A stretch of DNA of 64,000 bases. Source: Oceanicaulis alexandrii DSM 11625 (GTDB lineage: Bacteria; Pseudomonadota; Alphaproteobacteria; Caulobacterales; Maricaulaceae). Of the stretch, positions 19,568-28,937 are shown in pieces. Location of the stretch: contig NZ_ATUP01000001.1 in the NCBI RefSeq assembly GCF_000420265.1, positions 372,001 through 436,000 of the forward strand, given 5' to 3'. A program made the translations under genes and the position numbers. A model generated the notes under the pieces. The model was not told the origin of the DNA, ran no database searches, and saw only the letters and a program-made list of their open reading frames with translations. The first letter of the stretch is position 1; each line of letters begins with the position of its first letter.

Positions 19568-20569
19568 TCAGCCCTCGCTGGGCGCCTGCCCCACGGATGC
19601 CGCAGGCGCTTCGAGCGGGGTATCGGGTGCGAAACCGCCATCATGGCGCACCGCCACATAGGCGCCGACGCCCATCCAACTGCCCTGGACGAAGATGTCG
19701 AAGATCAGCTGCAGGACCAGGGCGATCCCGGCCATCGCCCAGAATAGCGGCGAGTTCAGAGCGTCCAGCAAAGCCTCCATCATGAGGTCCGGATCACTCG
19801 TCTGTTCAAAGCTGATCAGCGCGCCCACCAATTCTGACGACCCGATCATCAAGAACGCCTGCTGCATCACGCTCAGCACCACGTAAGCCAGGAGAATGGC
19901 GAAAAAGAGCACCACATAGGACAGGAACATCCAGAACATCACGCCCTGAGCGGCGGCGAAGCCGTCAAAGACCTTGATGCCGCGCTGACGCACGGTCAAA
20001 GCCGTCGCGGGCGCGAGCCCCAGGAGGAAAATGATCCAGCCGACAATGACGATCACCGTCAGAAGCGTGTTCACCAGGGCCTGAACGGCGACCCCGCCCG
20101 GCTCGCCGCCCATGGCGAAGCCTGCGTTGACGACGGCATAGAGCACGATGGTCAGCACGCCGGCCGCCATGATCAACAGCCAGAGCACGATATTGACGAC
20201 CAGCAGGCGCAGCTCGTCCGCGCCCAGACGGATCGGTAGCCCGCCCACCACCTGATCCCGCGCCAGAAGGCGAAGCCAGGCGCCCTGGATCATGAGAGCG
20301 GAAATCAGGATGCCGAGAATGCCCAGCATGTAAAAGCCCATGCCTTGCAAGGCGGCCTGCGCCATCTCCGCGTCGGTCGGCTCCCCTTTGCCGCCATACT
20401 CGATCACTAGTTGGATCAAGGGCCAGAAACCGTAGAGCATCAGCGCGCCAAAGCCCGCATAAAGCAGGACCTGCCACAGGCCGATCCACGCCACGCTTAA
20501 CGGACGTTGGCCAAACACCTTCAGGAAATAGAAGGTGGCGTCGACAAAGTTATAGCTGGGCTTGGACAT
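19568..20569 (-). CDS. Polytopic membrane protein, second of three tandem paralogues
   Basis: A 333-residue membrane protein; start ATG 20569 is chosen because GGGGGGA precedes it closely, and the longer frame adds only eight unlikely residues. It begins YNFVDATFYFLKVFGQRPLSVAW, like its neighbours: a short amphipathic segment then the first helix. There are about six helices, an amphipathic KVFDGFAAAQGVMFWMFLSYVVL region, and a Glu/Pro/Ala-rich C-terminal tail. Function unknown. It is tightly spaced (3 nt) with the third paralogue. Confidence 0.75.
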   Translation of the reverse strand: MSKPSYNFVDATFYFLKVFGQRPLSVAWIGLWQVLLYAGFGALMLYGFWPLIQLVIEYGGKGEPTDAEMAQAALQGMGFYMLGILGILISALMIQGAWLRLLARDQVVGGLPIRLGADELRLLVVNIVLWLLIMAAGVLTIVLYAVVNAGFAMGGEPGGVAVQALVNTLLTVIVIVGWIIFLLGLAPATALTVRQRGIKVFDGFAAAQGVMFWMFLSYVVLFFAILLAYVVLSVMQQAFLMIGSSELVGALISFEQTSDPDLMMEALLDALNSPLFWAMAGIALVLQLIFDIFVQGSWMGVGAYVAVRHDGGFAPDTPLEAPAASVGQAPSEG

Positions 20570-20641
20570 GGTTCCCCCCGCGTGTCCGAACATAGCAAGA
20601 TCGCGTGGCAGGATAACCCAGACCCGCGGGAAGGTCTCGCC

Positions 20642-21520
20642 TTAATCGGGGGAAAGGTCGCCTTCAGCCTTGTAAACGCCATAAAGCGCGCAGAGGGCCG
20701 CGATCAAGGGCGCAGCCAGAAATGCAATCTTGGCGACGCCATAAATCGCGCTCGCCAGCAGGAAGAGCACAGGTTTCACGATCAACGCCCCCGACTCGCC
20801 AGACGCCGATTGCGCAATCGCCGGACCTGCGCCCAGCAGGGCGACGCAGACCGTATTGAAGACGGCCAACACAACGATGCCGGGCGCCAGGCTGGCCAGC
20901 CCCGTCAGCGCGATCTCGACGCTGCGCCCGCGTGACGCCGGCCAGATGGACAGCACCCGGATGGCGCCCGCTTCCAAAGTCGCCGGAGCGGTCAGTGCGA
21001 GCCGTGTGATCAGCCACAGGCTGAACACCATGAACACGGCGATCAGGGCGAAAGACACCGCCAGCGCGACCGGTCCCATCATCTCAAACAGATTGACATA
21101 GCCGTCGGGCTGCGGCGCGCCGGGATCCATTTCTGTAAAGGCGAGACCGGCGATCATGAAGGCCATGGCGACGCCCGCCGTCATCAGGATGATCACCAGC
21201 AACAGCACGACCAGCGCCAGCGCCCAGATCAACCGCCCTTCATCCCCGCCGAGCGTCAGGCCGTAAAAGCCCTTTTTCGGAATGCCAAGCGCCAAGCGCC
21301 CCAGGCTCGCCCAGCCAATGACGAAGGCGCCAAACGCGACCGCCATGAAGGCGATCGCCGCTGGCGCCGCGCCCGGCGCATAAGCGCCGGCATAGGCCGT
21401 CATCAGGGATTGCACGGCGAAGACGACGCCATAAAGCGCGCCTGCCGCCAGTACGGGAGCAGGGTTTTCCAGAACGAAGCGGTAAGCGGCGCCCACGGCG
21501 CGAAGATCAATCAGTCTCAT
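20642..21520 (-). CDS. Polytopic membrane protein, first of three tandem paralogues
   Basis: A 292-residue membrane protein, first gene of the run and divergent from trmFO across about 105 nt. It starts MRLIDLRAVGAAYRFVLENPAPVLAAG, matching the short amphipathic lead of the neighbours, and has about six helices. The central stretch RLALTAPATLEAGAIRVLSIW resembles membrane domains of unknown function associated with glycerophosphodiesterases. No catalytic residues were seen. Function unknown; co-transcription with the next three genes is likely. Confidence 0.75.
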   Translation of the reverse strand: MRLIDLRAVGAAYRFVLENPAPVLAAGALYGVVFAVQSLMTAYAGAYAPGAAPAAIAFMAVAFGAFVIGWASLGRLALGIPKKGFYGLTLGGDEGRLIWALALVVLLLVIILMTAGVAMAFMIAGLAFTEMDPGAPQPDGYVNLFEMMGPVALAVSFALIAVFMVFSLWLITRLALTAPATLEAGAIRVLSIWPASRGRSVEIALTGLASLAPGIVVLAVFNTVCVALLGAGPAIAQSASGESGALIVKPVLFLLASAIYGVAKIAFLAAPLIAALCALYGVYKAEGDLSPD

Positions 21521-21625
21521 GAGGGTGCAGTTAGCCCGAAACGACGGTCAGGCCAAGGATCAGGGCGCCGAAACCCTGTGCGCAGGCAATTGAGCCGCGC
21601 CGCCTTCCCGACTATATGACGCGCC

Positions 21626-23029
21626 ATGACAGATATGACCCCGATCCACATCATTGGCGGCGGCATGGCCGGTTCTGAAGCCGCCTGGCAGGCCGCGAAC
21701 GCCGGCGTGCGCGTCGTGCTCCATGAAATGCGCCCGGTGCGCGGCACCTTCGCCCACCAGACTGAAGGCCTGGCCGAGCTCGTGTGCTCGAACTCGTTCC
21801 GCTCCGACGATGCGGAAACGAACGCTGTGGGCCTGCTGCATGAAGAGATGCGCCGCGCCGGATCGCTGATCATGGCGATGGGGGACACGCATCAGGTGCC
21901 CGCCGGCGGCGCGCTGGCTGTGGACCGCGAAGCGTTCTCCCAAGCGGTTACGGCGGCGCTGGAAAACCATCCCAATATCGAGATCGTGCGCGAAGAGATC
22001 ACCGGCCTGCCGCCCGAGGACTGGGACAGCGTGATCGTCGCCACCGGCCCCCTCACCTCCCAGGCTTTGGCGGAAGCTGTTCACGCCGCAACCGAAGAGG
22101 GCGAGCTGGCCTTTTTCGACGCCATCGCGCCAATCCTCTATGCGGACTCCATCAATATGGACGTGGCGTGGAAGCAGTCGCGCTATGACAAGGGCGAGAC
22201 CGAGGAAGACAAGGCCGCTTACATCAACTGTCCCATGGACAAGGACCAGTACGAAGCGTTCGTGGACGCCCTGCTGGCGGCGGAAAAGACCGAGTTCAAG
22301 GAGTGGGAGAAGGACACGCCCTATTTTGACGCGTGCCTGCCCATCGAAGTGATGGCTGAACGCGGGCGTGAAACCCTGCGCCACGGCCCGATGAAGCCGC
22401 GCGGCCTGACCAATGCTCATGATCCCGAGACCAAGCCCTATGCGGTCGTGCAGCTGCGTCAGGACAACACGCTGGGCACGCTGTTCAACATGGTCGGCTT
22501 CCAGACCAAGATGAAATACGGCGCGCAGGCGGATGTGTTCAAGATGATCCCGGGTCTGGAGAACGCCAGTTTCGCACGCTTGGGCGGCATTCACCGCAAC
22601 ACCTTCCTGCATTCGCCCAAGCTGCTCGATAGCCTGATGCGCCTGAAGGCGCGTCCCGCCCTGCGCTTCGCCGGCCAGATCACCGGCGTTGAAGGCTATG
22701 TGGAAAGCGCGTCCATGGGACTTCTGGCAGGCCGCTTCGCGGCGGCTGAGAAACTTGGACGGGCCGTCACCCCGCCGCCGCCCACCACGGCGCTGGGCGC
22801 GCTGCTGACCCATATCACCACGGGTCATGTGCCGGGCAAGAAAGGCGCGTTCCAGCCGATGAACGTCAATTTCGGCCTCTTCCCCGATATCGAGGCGCCC
22901 ACCAAGGATGCTGAAGGCAAGCGCCTGAAAGGCAAGGACAAGTCCGTCGCCAAGAAACGCGCCATGAGCGCGCGCGCCCTGTCTGACTGCGACGCCTGGC
23001 TAAATGGGGTTTCTCAAGCGGCTGAATAA
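21626..23029 (+). CDS. trmFO: FAD/folate-dependent tRNA m5U54 methyltransferase
   Basis: TrmFO forms 5-methyluridine at position 54 of tRNA, using methylenetetrahydrofolate and FADH2. The 467-residue protein has the N-terminal dinucleotide motif [16 protein letters not shown], the family signature [15 protein letters not shown], and [14 protein letters not shown]. The C-terminal part has [17 protein letters not shown] and [14 protein letters not shown]. It is divergent from the membrane-protein operon. In many alphaproteobacteria it is close to the phytoene-synthase-like gene; here an S9 peptidase lies between. Confidence 0.97.
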   Translation: MTDMTPIHIIGGGMAGSEAAWQAANAGVRVVLHEMRPVRGTFAHQTEGLAELVCSNSFRSDDAETNAVGLLHEEMRRAGSLIMAMGDTHQVPAGGALAVDREAFSQAVTAALENHPNIEIVREEITGLPPEDWDSVIVATGPLTSQALAEAVHAATEEGELAFFDAIAPILYADSINMDVAWKQSRYDKGETEEDKAAYINCPMDKDQYEAFVDALLAAEKTEFKEWEKDTPYFDACLPIEVMAERGRETLRHGPMKPRGLTNAHDPETKPYAVVQLRQDNTLGTLFNMVGFQTKMKYGAQADVFKMIPGLENASFARLGGIHRNTFLHSPKLLDSLMRLKARPALRFAGQITGVEGYVESASMGLLAGRFAAAEKLGRAVTPPPPTTALGALLTHITTGHVPGKKGAFQPMNVNFGLFPDIEAPTKDAEGKRLKGKDKSVAKKRAMSARALSDCDAWLNGVSQAAE

Positions 23030-23102
23030 TAAGCCGTTACGGAAGTTTCTCTTGTTTAAGGCGTTTTTTGCGAACTAAACTCCCCTCTCACAGGGGGATT
23101 TT

Positions 23103-25037
23103 ATGCTCAAAACTTTGCTCGGCGCCGCCATCGCCTGGGCGTGTGTTTCAGCGTCATCGCTGGCTCAGACGTCTGACGTCATACCGGTTGAACACTTTGC
23201 CCGGCTGCCGGCCGGACAGGGCCTGTCCCTGTCTCCGAACGGAGACAGGATTGCGTATATCGCGCACTCGGGCAGCGACCGCTATCTGGTCGTTCAATCG
23301 CTGGAGACGGGCGAACAAAACGCCATCAACATCAGCAATATGCGCGCCTTTGAAACCTTCTGGGCTGATGAAGATACGCTGATGGCCCGGGTCGGGCGCG
23401 CCGCCGAACTGTTCTACATCAGCGGCGATCTCGACTTTCAGGCGCTGTTGACCATCAACACCGACACCATGGACGCCGAGCAGCTGATCCGTGAGGGACG
23501 CGACACCGGCTTCAACCAGAACACTGCGCAAGTCGCAGGCTGGCAAACCGATCGAGCGCGCATCTTGTTGCCCTTGCGTGACGGGAACCAGCATAAAAAC
23601 CTCTATGCGGTAGACCCGGAAGACGGCAATCGACGCAGCGTGGTCGCCCGTGGCGCTGTGAATACGCGCTATTGGGTTTCTGACGCCCAGGGAGAACGCC
23701 ATGTCCGCGTCAGCTATTCTGAAGACACGGAGCGTTTGCGTGTCGCCATCGAAGAAAATGATCAATGGCGCACCCTGATCGAGGAGCGGCAGGACATTAT
23801 CGACCTGGGCGTTGTCGGTTTCTCTCAGGATGGCGAGGCGGTCATCATTTCGCGCACCGCAGATGAACCTCCCTACGCCAACATTCTTCAGCGTGTCGAG
23901 TTATCCGACGGCGCCTTGGGCGAGATCATCTTTTCTGATCCCCGCTACGATTTTGACAGCGTCCGCATAGACCCCTATCGCGGTTATGTCGCTGGAGTCG
24001 TCATCGAGCGTGAGCAACGCGAACGCATCTGGTTTGACGCCGAACTGGCTCAGATTCAGGCCAGCCTCGAAGCCTCATTCGCCGGAAAGAGCGTCTCCCT
24101 GATCGACTGGACGCCTGATCGCACCCGCTTCATCGTCTGGGTCGGCAGCGAGGATCAGGCGCCGGTCTATATGCTGGTGGACCTGACGGCCCGATCGGCT
24201 GATCCGGTGCGTCTGACCTACCCTGAGCTTTTCCGAGCGGAACTGCCGCGGCGGCAATCGATTCGCTATCCGGCGCGAGACGGCGCTTCGATACCGGCCT
24301 ACCTCACCGTGCCGAACACGGACGGGCCGCACCCCTTCGTGGTCCTGGTGCACGGTGGTCCGGCCTCCCGTGATTATGGCGGTTTTGACACCCTGGCTCA
24401 CCTGTTGGCCAGTCAAGGCTATGGCGTCCTGCAGCCGCAATTTCGCGGCTCGGGCGGTTACGGCGCCCAATGGGAGGCGCAAGGCTGGGGGCAGTGGGGA
24501 ACGGGCGTCATGCAACAGGACGTGACAGACGCCGCCGCCTATCTGCAGCAAGCTGGCCTGACCGAGCAGATCTGCATCGCGGGCGGCAGCTATGGCGGGT
24601 ACGCGGCTCTGGCTGCAACCGTCTTCACGCCGGATGTTTTTGACTGCGCCATAGCCTTCAATCCTGTCACCGACGCTGAAGACTTCCTGCGCTATGCGGG
24701 AGAGCGCTATGGCCGCGACTCAGAAACCGTGAGGTATTGGAACCGGTCTTTCAGCGGCGAGGTCCAGGACCGCATCTCGGGCGATCTCTTGCGTTCGATT
24801 TCACCGGTCAATTACGCGGCCCAGGCCCGCATTCCGGTCCTGCTGCTGCATGGCGAAGATGACAGTGTCGTCCCCTTTCGCCAGAGCCGCGCCATGCATC
24901 GCGCCCTGCAACGCGCAGGCGTTCCGGTTACCTTCATTCCTCTGGAGAGCGGTGACCATTGGCTGCTCGAATATGAAACGCGGCTGGAAGCCTATTCTGC
25001 GATAGGAGCGTTTCTGGATGAACAGGTTGGCGACTAG
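23103..25037 (+). CDS. Secreted S9-family (prolyl oligopeptidase-like) peptidase
   Basis: The 644-residue product has a signal peptide cleaved near SSLAQTS. A beta-propeller-like region (about residues 40-380) is followed by an alpha/beta-hydrolase domain. The catalytic triad is visible: Ser in GGSYGGYAALA, Asp in LLHGEDDSVVPF, His in SGDHWLLEYE, with the HGGPASRDYGGFD oxyanion region upstream. It probably degrades peptides in the periplasm. AGGGGGA precedes the ATG. It converges with the phytoene-synthase-like gene with a 4-nt overlap. Confidence 0.93.
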   Translation: MLKTLLGAAIAWACVSASSLAQTSDVIPVEHFARLPAGQGLSLSPNGDRIAYIAHSGSDRYLVVQSLETGEQNAINISNMRAFETFWADEDTLMARVGRAAELFYISGDLDFQALLTINTDTMDAEQLIREGRDTGFNQNTAQVAGWQTDRARILLPLRDGNQHKNLYAVDPEDGNRRSVVARGAVNTRYWVSDAQGERHVRVSYSEDTERLRVAIEENDQWRTLIEERQDIIDLGVVGFSQDGEAVIISRTADEPPYANILQRVELSDGALGEIIFSDPRYDFDSVRIDPYRGYVAGVVIEREQRERIWFDAELAQIQASLEASFAGKSVSLIDWTPDRTRFIVWVGSEDQAPVYMLVDLTARSADPVRLTYPELFRAELPRRQSIRYPARDGASIPAYLTVPNTDGPHPFVVLVHGGPASRDYGGFDTLAHLLASQGYGVLQPQFRGSGGYGAQWEAQGWGQWGTGVMQQDVTDAAAYLQQAGLTEQICIAGGSYGGYAALAATVFTPDVFDCAIAFNPVTDAEDFLRYAGERYGRDSETVRYWNRSFSGEVQDRISGDLLRSISPVNYAAQARIPVLLLHGEDDSVVPFRQSRAMHRALQRAGVPVTFIPLESGDHWLLEYETRLEAYSAIGAFLDEQVGD

Positions 25038-25879
25038 ACCCGCCCCGTAAGCGACGCCCAGGTCAGGCGCGCGTTCTGCCCGAAGGGCGCGCGCTCGATT
25101 TGCTCTCGATACGGGTCTTCAAGCCCCTGAGCGCTTTTCAGATAGCCGCGCGCCAGGCTGACATAGCCCAGCGCCGGGAACACGTCAGCGGGCAAGGCGC
25201 TGCGGGTGCGGGTCAACATGCCGGCGGCGTCCCGCGCCTCTGTCAGCAGGCCTGACAAGGCGGCCTTCGCCGCATCCTGCTTGCGCCCGGCCGCCAGATC
25301 CGCTTCGCTCAGATCGGCGCCGGCCAGCTCGTCGGCGCTGAACGGGGGACGCCCCGCCTGCACCAGCGGCGCAAAGGCGCGCAACAGACCGACAAAGCCC
25401 CACAGCCGTCCTGCTGCGGTGATCGCGACGCCCGGCTCTCCGCCCAGATCAAGATCGGGTTTGAGCATGCGGGCTGCGATCTGCATCAACGCGCCCGAGG
25501 TACGGTCCACATAGTCGCGGCGGTCCTCGCGGGTGGGAAACGGCCCCTCGCCCAAATCCGCGGCGCGCGCCTCCACCAATCCGGCCAGAGCCGCCTGATC
25601 CGGAGCGCCGGGCGCTTCACGCAATTCAGACAGCGCTTCATAGATATCGTGGCGACGCACTTTCGGCGGATCGGTGAACAGATCGCTGACCGCCTCGCGC
25701 GCCCAGGCGAGACGCATCTCGCCGATCACCGGCTCAGACACCTTGTCGGGAATCTGCGCGATCTCATGATAAAATGCGTAGAGCGCATACAAGCGCGCGC
25801 GCAGCGCAGCGGGCGCAAATAGCGCCGCAGCACGGCGTTCAGGGTCATTTGCGGCTAACAAGCTGTCGAAATCAGTCAC
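25034..25879 (-). CDS. Squalene/phytoene synthase family protein (NDUFAF6-like)
   Basis: The protein of about 281 residues belongs to the squalene/phytoene synthase fold. RARLYALYAFYHEIAQIPDKVSEPVIGEMRLAWAREAV and YVDRTSGALMQIA are recognisable. In alphaproteobacteria a short form near the sec genes resembles mitochondrial NDUFAF6, a complex I assembly factor, and not a carotenoid enzyme. The canonical DxxxD aspartate motifs are not evident here, which supports a non-synthase role. Start GTG 25879 is chosen because GAGAGAA precedes it. Confidence 0.8.
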   Translation of the reverse strand: MTDFDSLLAANDPERRAAALFAPAALRARLYALYAFYHEIAQIPDKVSEPVIGEMRLAWAREAVSDLFTDPPKVRRHDIYEALSELREAPGAPDQAALAGLVEARAADLGEGPFPTREDRRDYVDRTSGALMQIAARMLKPDLDLGGEPGVAITAAGRLWGFVGLLRAFAPLVQAGRPPFSADELAGADLSEADLAAGRKQDAAKAALSGLLTEARDAAGMLTRTRSALPADVFPALGYVSLARGYLKSAQGLEDPYREQIERAPFGQNARLTWASLTGRV

Positions 25880-26018
25880 GCTATTCTCTCTGGCCGGTAG
25901 ACACATACAGGTTGGAACCCATATCTAGCTCGTGCGTAATACCTGAGTATGGCGGTCTTCCAACCGGCCGCCGCACCCTATGAGCACCCTCTCGCTCAAA
26001 CTCCCAAAGGAGGCCGAC

Positions 26019-26615
26019 ATGGCGTTCACTCTTCCCGACCTGCCCTATGCCCAAGACGCTCTGGCGCCGCATATCTCTGCGGAAACCCTGAGCTTCCACC
26101 ATGGCAAGCACCATAAAGCCTATGTCGACAAGGCCAATGACGCTGTCAAAGGCACCGATCTGGAAAGCCTGAGCCTGGAAGAGCTGATCAAGAAAAGCTG
26201 GGCTGACAAGAATATGGGCGTGTTCAACAACGCCGCCCAGATCTGGAACCACACCTTTTACTGGCACTCCATGAAGCCCAATGGCGGCGGCAAGCCGACG
26301 GGCGCCATCGCGGACGCCATCGACAAATCCTTCGGCTCCTATGACAAGTTTGCCGAAGAGTTCAAAGCTGCTGGCGCCGGCCAGTTCGGCTCGGGCTGGG
26401 CCTGGCTCGTGAAAAACGGCGACAAGCTCGAAGTGCGCAAGACGCTGAACGCTGAAAACCCGATCACCGACGGCGTCACCCCGCTGCTGACCATGGATGT
26501 GTGGGAGCACGCGTATTATCTCGACTACCAGAACCGCCGCCCGGACTATATCGGCGACTTCCTGGACAAGCTGGTGAACTGGGACTTCGCAAACCAGAAT
26601 CTGGCCAACGCCTGA
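26019..26615 (+). CDS. sodB: Iron superoxide dismutase
   Basis: The 198-residue product detoxifies superoxide in the cytoplasm. FHHGKHHKAYVDKAN carries the first metal His, FNNAAQIWNHTFYW is the Fe-type signature with the active-site Gln, and DVWEHAYYLDYQNRRPDYI supplies the last Asp and His ligands. Start ATG 26019 is chosen because AAAGGAGG lies 5 nt upstream and the product then begins MAFTLPDLPYAQDAL as in the family. Together with periplasmic SodC, both compartments are covered. Confidence 0.97.
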   Translation: MAFTLPDLPYAQDALAPHISAETLSFHHGKHHKAYVDKANDAVKGTDLESLSLEELIKKSWADKNMGVFNNAAQIWNHTFYWHSMKPNGGGKPTGAIADAIDKSFGSYDKFAEEFKAAGAGQFGSGWAWLVKNGDKLEVRKTLNAENPITDGVTPLLTMDVWEHAYYLDYQNRRPDYIGDFLDKLVNWDFANQNLANA

Positions 26616-26640
26616 TCTGATTATGCGTTGACGAACAAGA

Positions 26641-26674
26641 CGGCTGCGGTGAGTTTCACCGCAGCCGTTTTTTT
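26641..26674 (+). terminator. Intrinsic terminator after sodB
   Basis: A 12-bp stem (26641-26652 with 26656-26667) and 3-nt loop is followed by seven T residues, 25 nt after the sodB stop. Confidence 0.92.
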
Positions 26675-26693
26675 GGATTTCAGGGGGCCTTTC

Positions 26694-28037
26694 ATGCGGA
26701 TCAGACTGTCACATTGCCGGATAGGCGCATCGCTTGGCGCTCTCTCGCTCTTGCTCGCCCTCGGCGCTTGTGACGGCCCCGCCAGTTCGCCCACCCCAGG
26801 CCCCGCAGCGGGCTCCACGTCACAAACGGCCCCGGCCTCGCTGCCGACGCCCGGCTTTACTCAGGCCGGTCTCACTCAGCTCGACAGCCGTCTGGCCGAG
26901 CTCGCCAGCGCCCGACAGCGCGCCGGCTATGTGGCGGTGCTCGCTCGCAATGGCGAGATCTTGCACACCGCCAGCGCCGGATACGCCGATCTGGAAGCGC
27001 AGCGCCCCATGACGGCGGATACGCTTGTGCGCATCGCCTCCATGACCAAACCGGTGACGGCCGTCGCGGCCCTGATGCTCATTGAAGACGGCGTGATCGC
27101 GCTCGACGATCCGGTCAGCGACTATATCCCCGCCTTTGCAAATGTGCGCGTCGCCACCTCTGTACAAAGAGATGAGAGCTACGAAATCCCCACGACTGAG
27201 GCCGACCGCCCGATCACCGTTGAAGACCTGCTCACCCACACGTCGGGGCTGGGCTATCTGTTTGATTATCAGTCCAACCTGGGCGCGCTCTACATCGGTA
27301 ACGACATTTACGCCGCCGAAGGCGACATGGACAGCCGGATGGAGACGCTGGCGGGATTGCCGCTCTATTTCCAGCCCGGCTCGGCCTGGTTCTACTCATA
27401 CGCCAGCGATGTTCTGGGCCATCTCGTGGCTGTGGCCTCCGGGGAAAGCCTTGAAGACTTCACGCAAGCGCGCATCTTCCAGCCTCTGGGCATGGAGGAC
27501 ACCACGTTTTTCCTGCGCGAGGATCAGCATGATCGTCTGGCTGCTGTGTACACCCATGGCGAGGACGGCATGCTGACGCGGGTTTCAAGCGCGGATGACG
27601 CGGTCAGCGTGGCGGCCTTTGAAGCGGGCGGCGCCGGGCTGTTCTCCACCGCCAATGATTATATCCGGTTTGCACAAATGCTGGCCAATGGCGGGACGCT
27701 GGAAGGCGCCCGATTGCTTTCGGCGGACACCGTCGCCGCCATGCGCACCGCTCACGTCCAGGCGGACCGCATGCCGGATCGTATGGATTCCATGGATCTG
27801 GGATATGGCTATGGCGTGGGCGTCATCTATGACGGTCCCGGCGCGCACCCGGTTCGAGCGCAGGGTGATTTTGGCTGGTCAGGCTATTTCGACACGGAAT
27901 TCTTCGTCAGCCCAAGCACCGGCGTCGTCGCCGTTATTATGAGCCAGGAGCAACCGGGCCCGACCACGCCTGATACGATCGGCGCACGCGCCGTTTTCGA
28001 TCAGCTGGTTTATGGCGCCGTGCCATCGGAATCCTGA
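26694..28037 (+). CDS. Serine hydrolase lipoprotein (beta-lactamase/class C family)
   Basis: A 447-residue protein with a lipoprotein signal (SLLLALGAC). The beta-lactamase-family domain has the SxxK motif in RIASMTKPVTAV, the Tyr motif in FYSYASDVLGHL, and the supporting HTSGLGYLFDYQ. Such proteins include esterases, D-aminopeptidases and penicillin-binding hydrolases; a resistance role should not be assumed. Start ATG 26694 follows AGGGGG, and the longer frame runs through the sodB terminator. It overlaps the next convergent gene by 28 nt. Confidence 0.9.
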   Translation: MRIRLSHCRIGASLGALSLLLALGACDGPASSPTPGPAAGSTSQTAPASLPTPGFTQAGLTQLDSRLAELASARQRAGYVAVLARNGEILHTASAGYADLEAQRPMTADTLVRIASMTKPVTAVAALMLIEDGVIALDDPVSDYIPAFANVRVATSVQRDESYEIPTTEADRPITVEDLLTHTSGLGYLFDYQSNLGALYIGNDIYAAEGDMDSRMETLAGLPLYFQPGSAWFYSYASDVLGHLVAVASGESLEDFTQARIFQPLGMEDTTFFLREDQHDRLAAVYTHGEDGMLTRVSSADDAVSVAAFEAGGAGLFSTANDYIRFAQMLANGGTLEGARLLSADTVAAMRTAHVQADRMPDRMDSMDLGYGYGVGVIYDGPGAHPVRAQGDFGWSGYFDTEFFVSPSTGVVAVIMSQEQPGPTTPDTIGARAVFDQLVYGAVPSES

Positions 28038-28456
28038 GGGGCGGGTGCGAAGTCGAGCGCATCGAGCGGGTCATTGCCCAGCTCCACGCCCAGAGTCTCA
28101 GCCGCTTCCCGCCAACTTGAAACAGCAACGACATTGCCGCCGCGATTGAGGACCAGCTTGCTGAAATGCGCTGTCCGCATGCGATTGCTCTCGTTGTACA
28201 GATACACAATGCGTTCGGGGATTGACCAGGCGTCACCGACTTCATCAAGCAGATCAGTGAGATCTTGAGGTTTTACGACCGGGTCGCCCTTGCGGTAATC
28301 GACAATCAAGATGGAATGTTCATTGATCTTGCGCTTGTAGTCAGCGATGGCCTTGCCGAGCAGAGGCTGCAGGCTCGCGCCTACAAGCCCTGTGTAACTG
28401 ATTTTATTATTGATTGTTTTTTCAATTATTCGAAATTCAGGAACAGCTGGCTTCAT
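28010..28456 (-). CDS. Hypothetical protein with AT-richer 5' end
   Basis: The 148-residue product (start Met at 28456; the longer frame adds an unlikely Arg/Leu-rich lead) has no recognised family. RIIEKTINNKISYTGLVGA, HSILIVDYRKGD, ERIVYLYNESNRM and SKLVLNRGGNVVAVSSW suggest an alternating alpha/beta protein with three or four strands, somewhat like a STAS-type fold, though this is only an impression. The first 60 or so codons are clearly AT-richer than their neighbours. It is in an accessory stretch between Mth938 and the phytoene-synthase-like gene. Confidence 0.6.
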   Translation of the reverse strand: MKPAVPEFRIIEKTINNKISYTGLVGASLQPLLGKAIADYKRKINEHSILIVDYRKGDPVVKPQDLTDLLDEVGDAWSIPERIVYLYNESNRMRTAHFSKLVLNRGGNVVAVSSWREAAETLGVELGNDPLDALDFAPAPQDSDGTAP

Positions 28457-28544
28457 TTCAACCGGTCTTCTTAAAGCCTTAAAAGGCGACAATCGCCTTC
28501 GGCATAAGCATGGCAAATGAAGCAGCACATATGCTTAAGGTTGC

Positions 28545-28937
28545 TTAAACCGGTATTAGGGCCGCCGCTACATTGCGTCCCTCGCCCGCCAGAAGGTTAT
28601 AGGTCCGGCAGGCGGTCGCCGTATCCATGACTTCCAGCCCAACACCGGCCTCGCGAAACGCTTTGCGAATGCTGGCGGGGGGATGCACCAGGCGCTCCCC
28701 CACGCCCAGGATCAGCATGTCCGGACGGGTCGCAGCGTTGAGAAAGATCTGCAGGTCTGCAAGCTCCAGCGTGTCGCCGGTCATTGACCAGGCGCGCGCA
28801 GCGCCGTCCACGATCAAGGTCGCGCCGTCCTTGCGCACCCCGGCAATGCGAAAACCGCCATCCCCAAACGCGTCGATTGGCGGCAAGCCGGCCCCGGATG
28901 CGTTACGGGGCAAGGGCGCCCCCATTACCGTCTTCAT
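28545..28937 (-). CDS. Mth938-domain (DUF498) protein
   Basis: A protein of about 130 residues with the Mth938/DUF498 fold related to NDUFAF3: IDAFGDGGFRIAGVR, ADLQIFLNAATRPDMLILGVGERL and a C-terminal GVGLEVMDTATACRTYNLLAGEGRNV all fit. In alphaproteobacteria this gene follows secF, as here, and may serve respiratory complex I assembly or membrane-protein biogenesis. ATG 28937 is preferred with GTGAGG upstream; ATG 28946 is possible. It overlaps the secF 3' end by 35 nt in another frame. Confidence 0.88.
   Translation of the reverse strand: MKTVMGAPLPRNASGAGLPPIDAFGDGGFRIAGVRKDGATLIVDGAARAWSMTGDTLELADLQIFLNAATRPDMLILGVGERLVHPPASIRKAFREAGVGLEVMDTATACRTYNLLAGEGRNVAAALIPV

Noticed and set aside
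26694-28037. Calling the two serine hydrolases antibiotic-resistance beta-lactamases
   Set aside because: They carry SxxK and Tyr motifs shared with esterases and peptidases, and nothing specific to true class C beta-lactamases was seen.
28535-28548. TTAA pairs with 6-nt spacing near 28.54 kb (also at 61331-61344)
   Set aside because: CtrA needs 7-nt spacing, and both include stop codons of flanking genes, so the TTAA is explained by coding.
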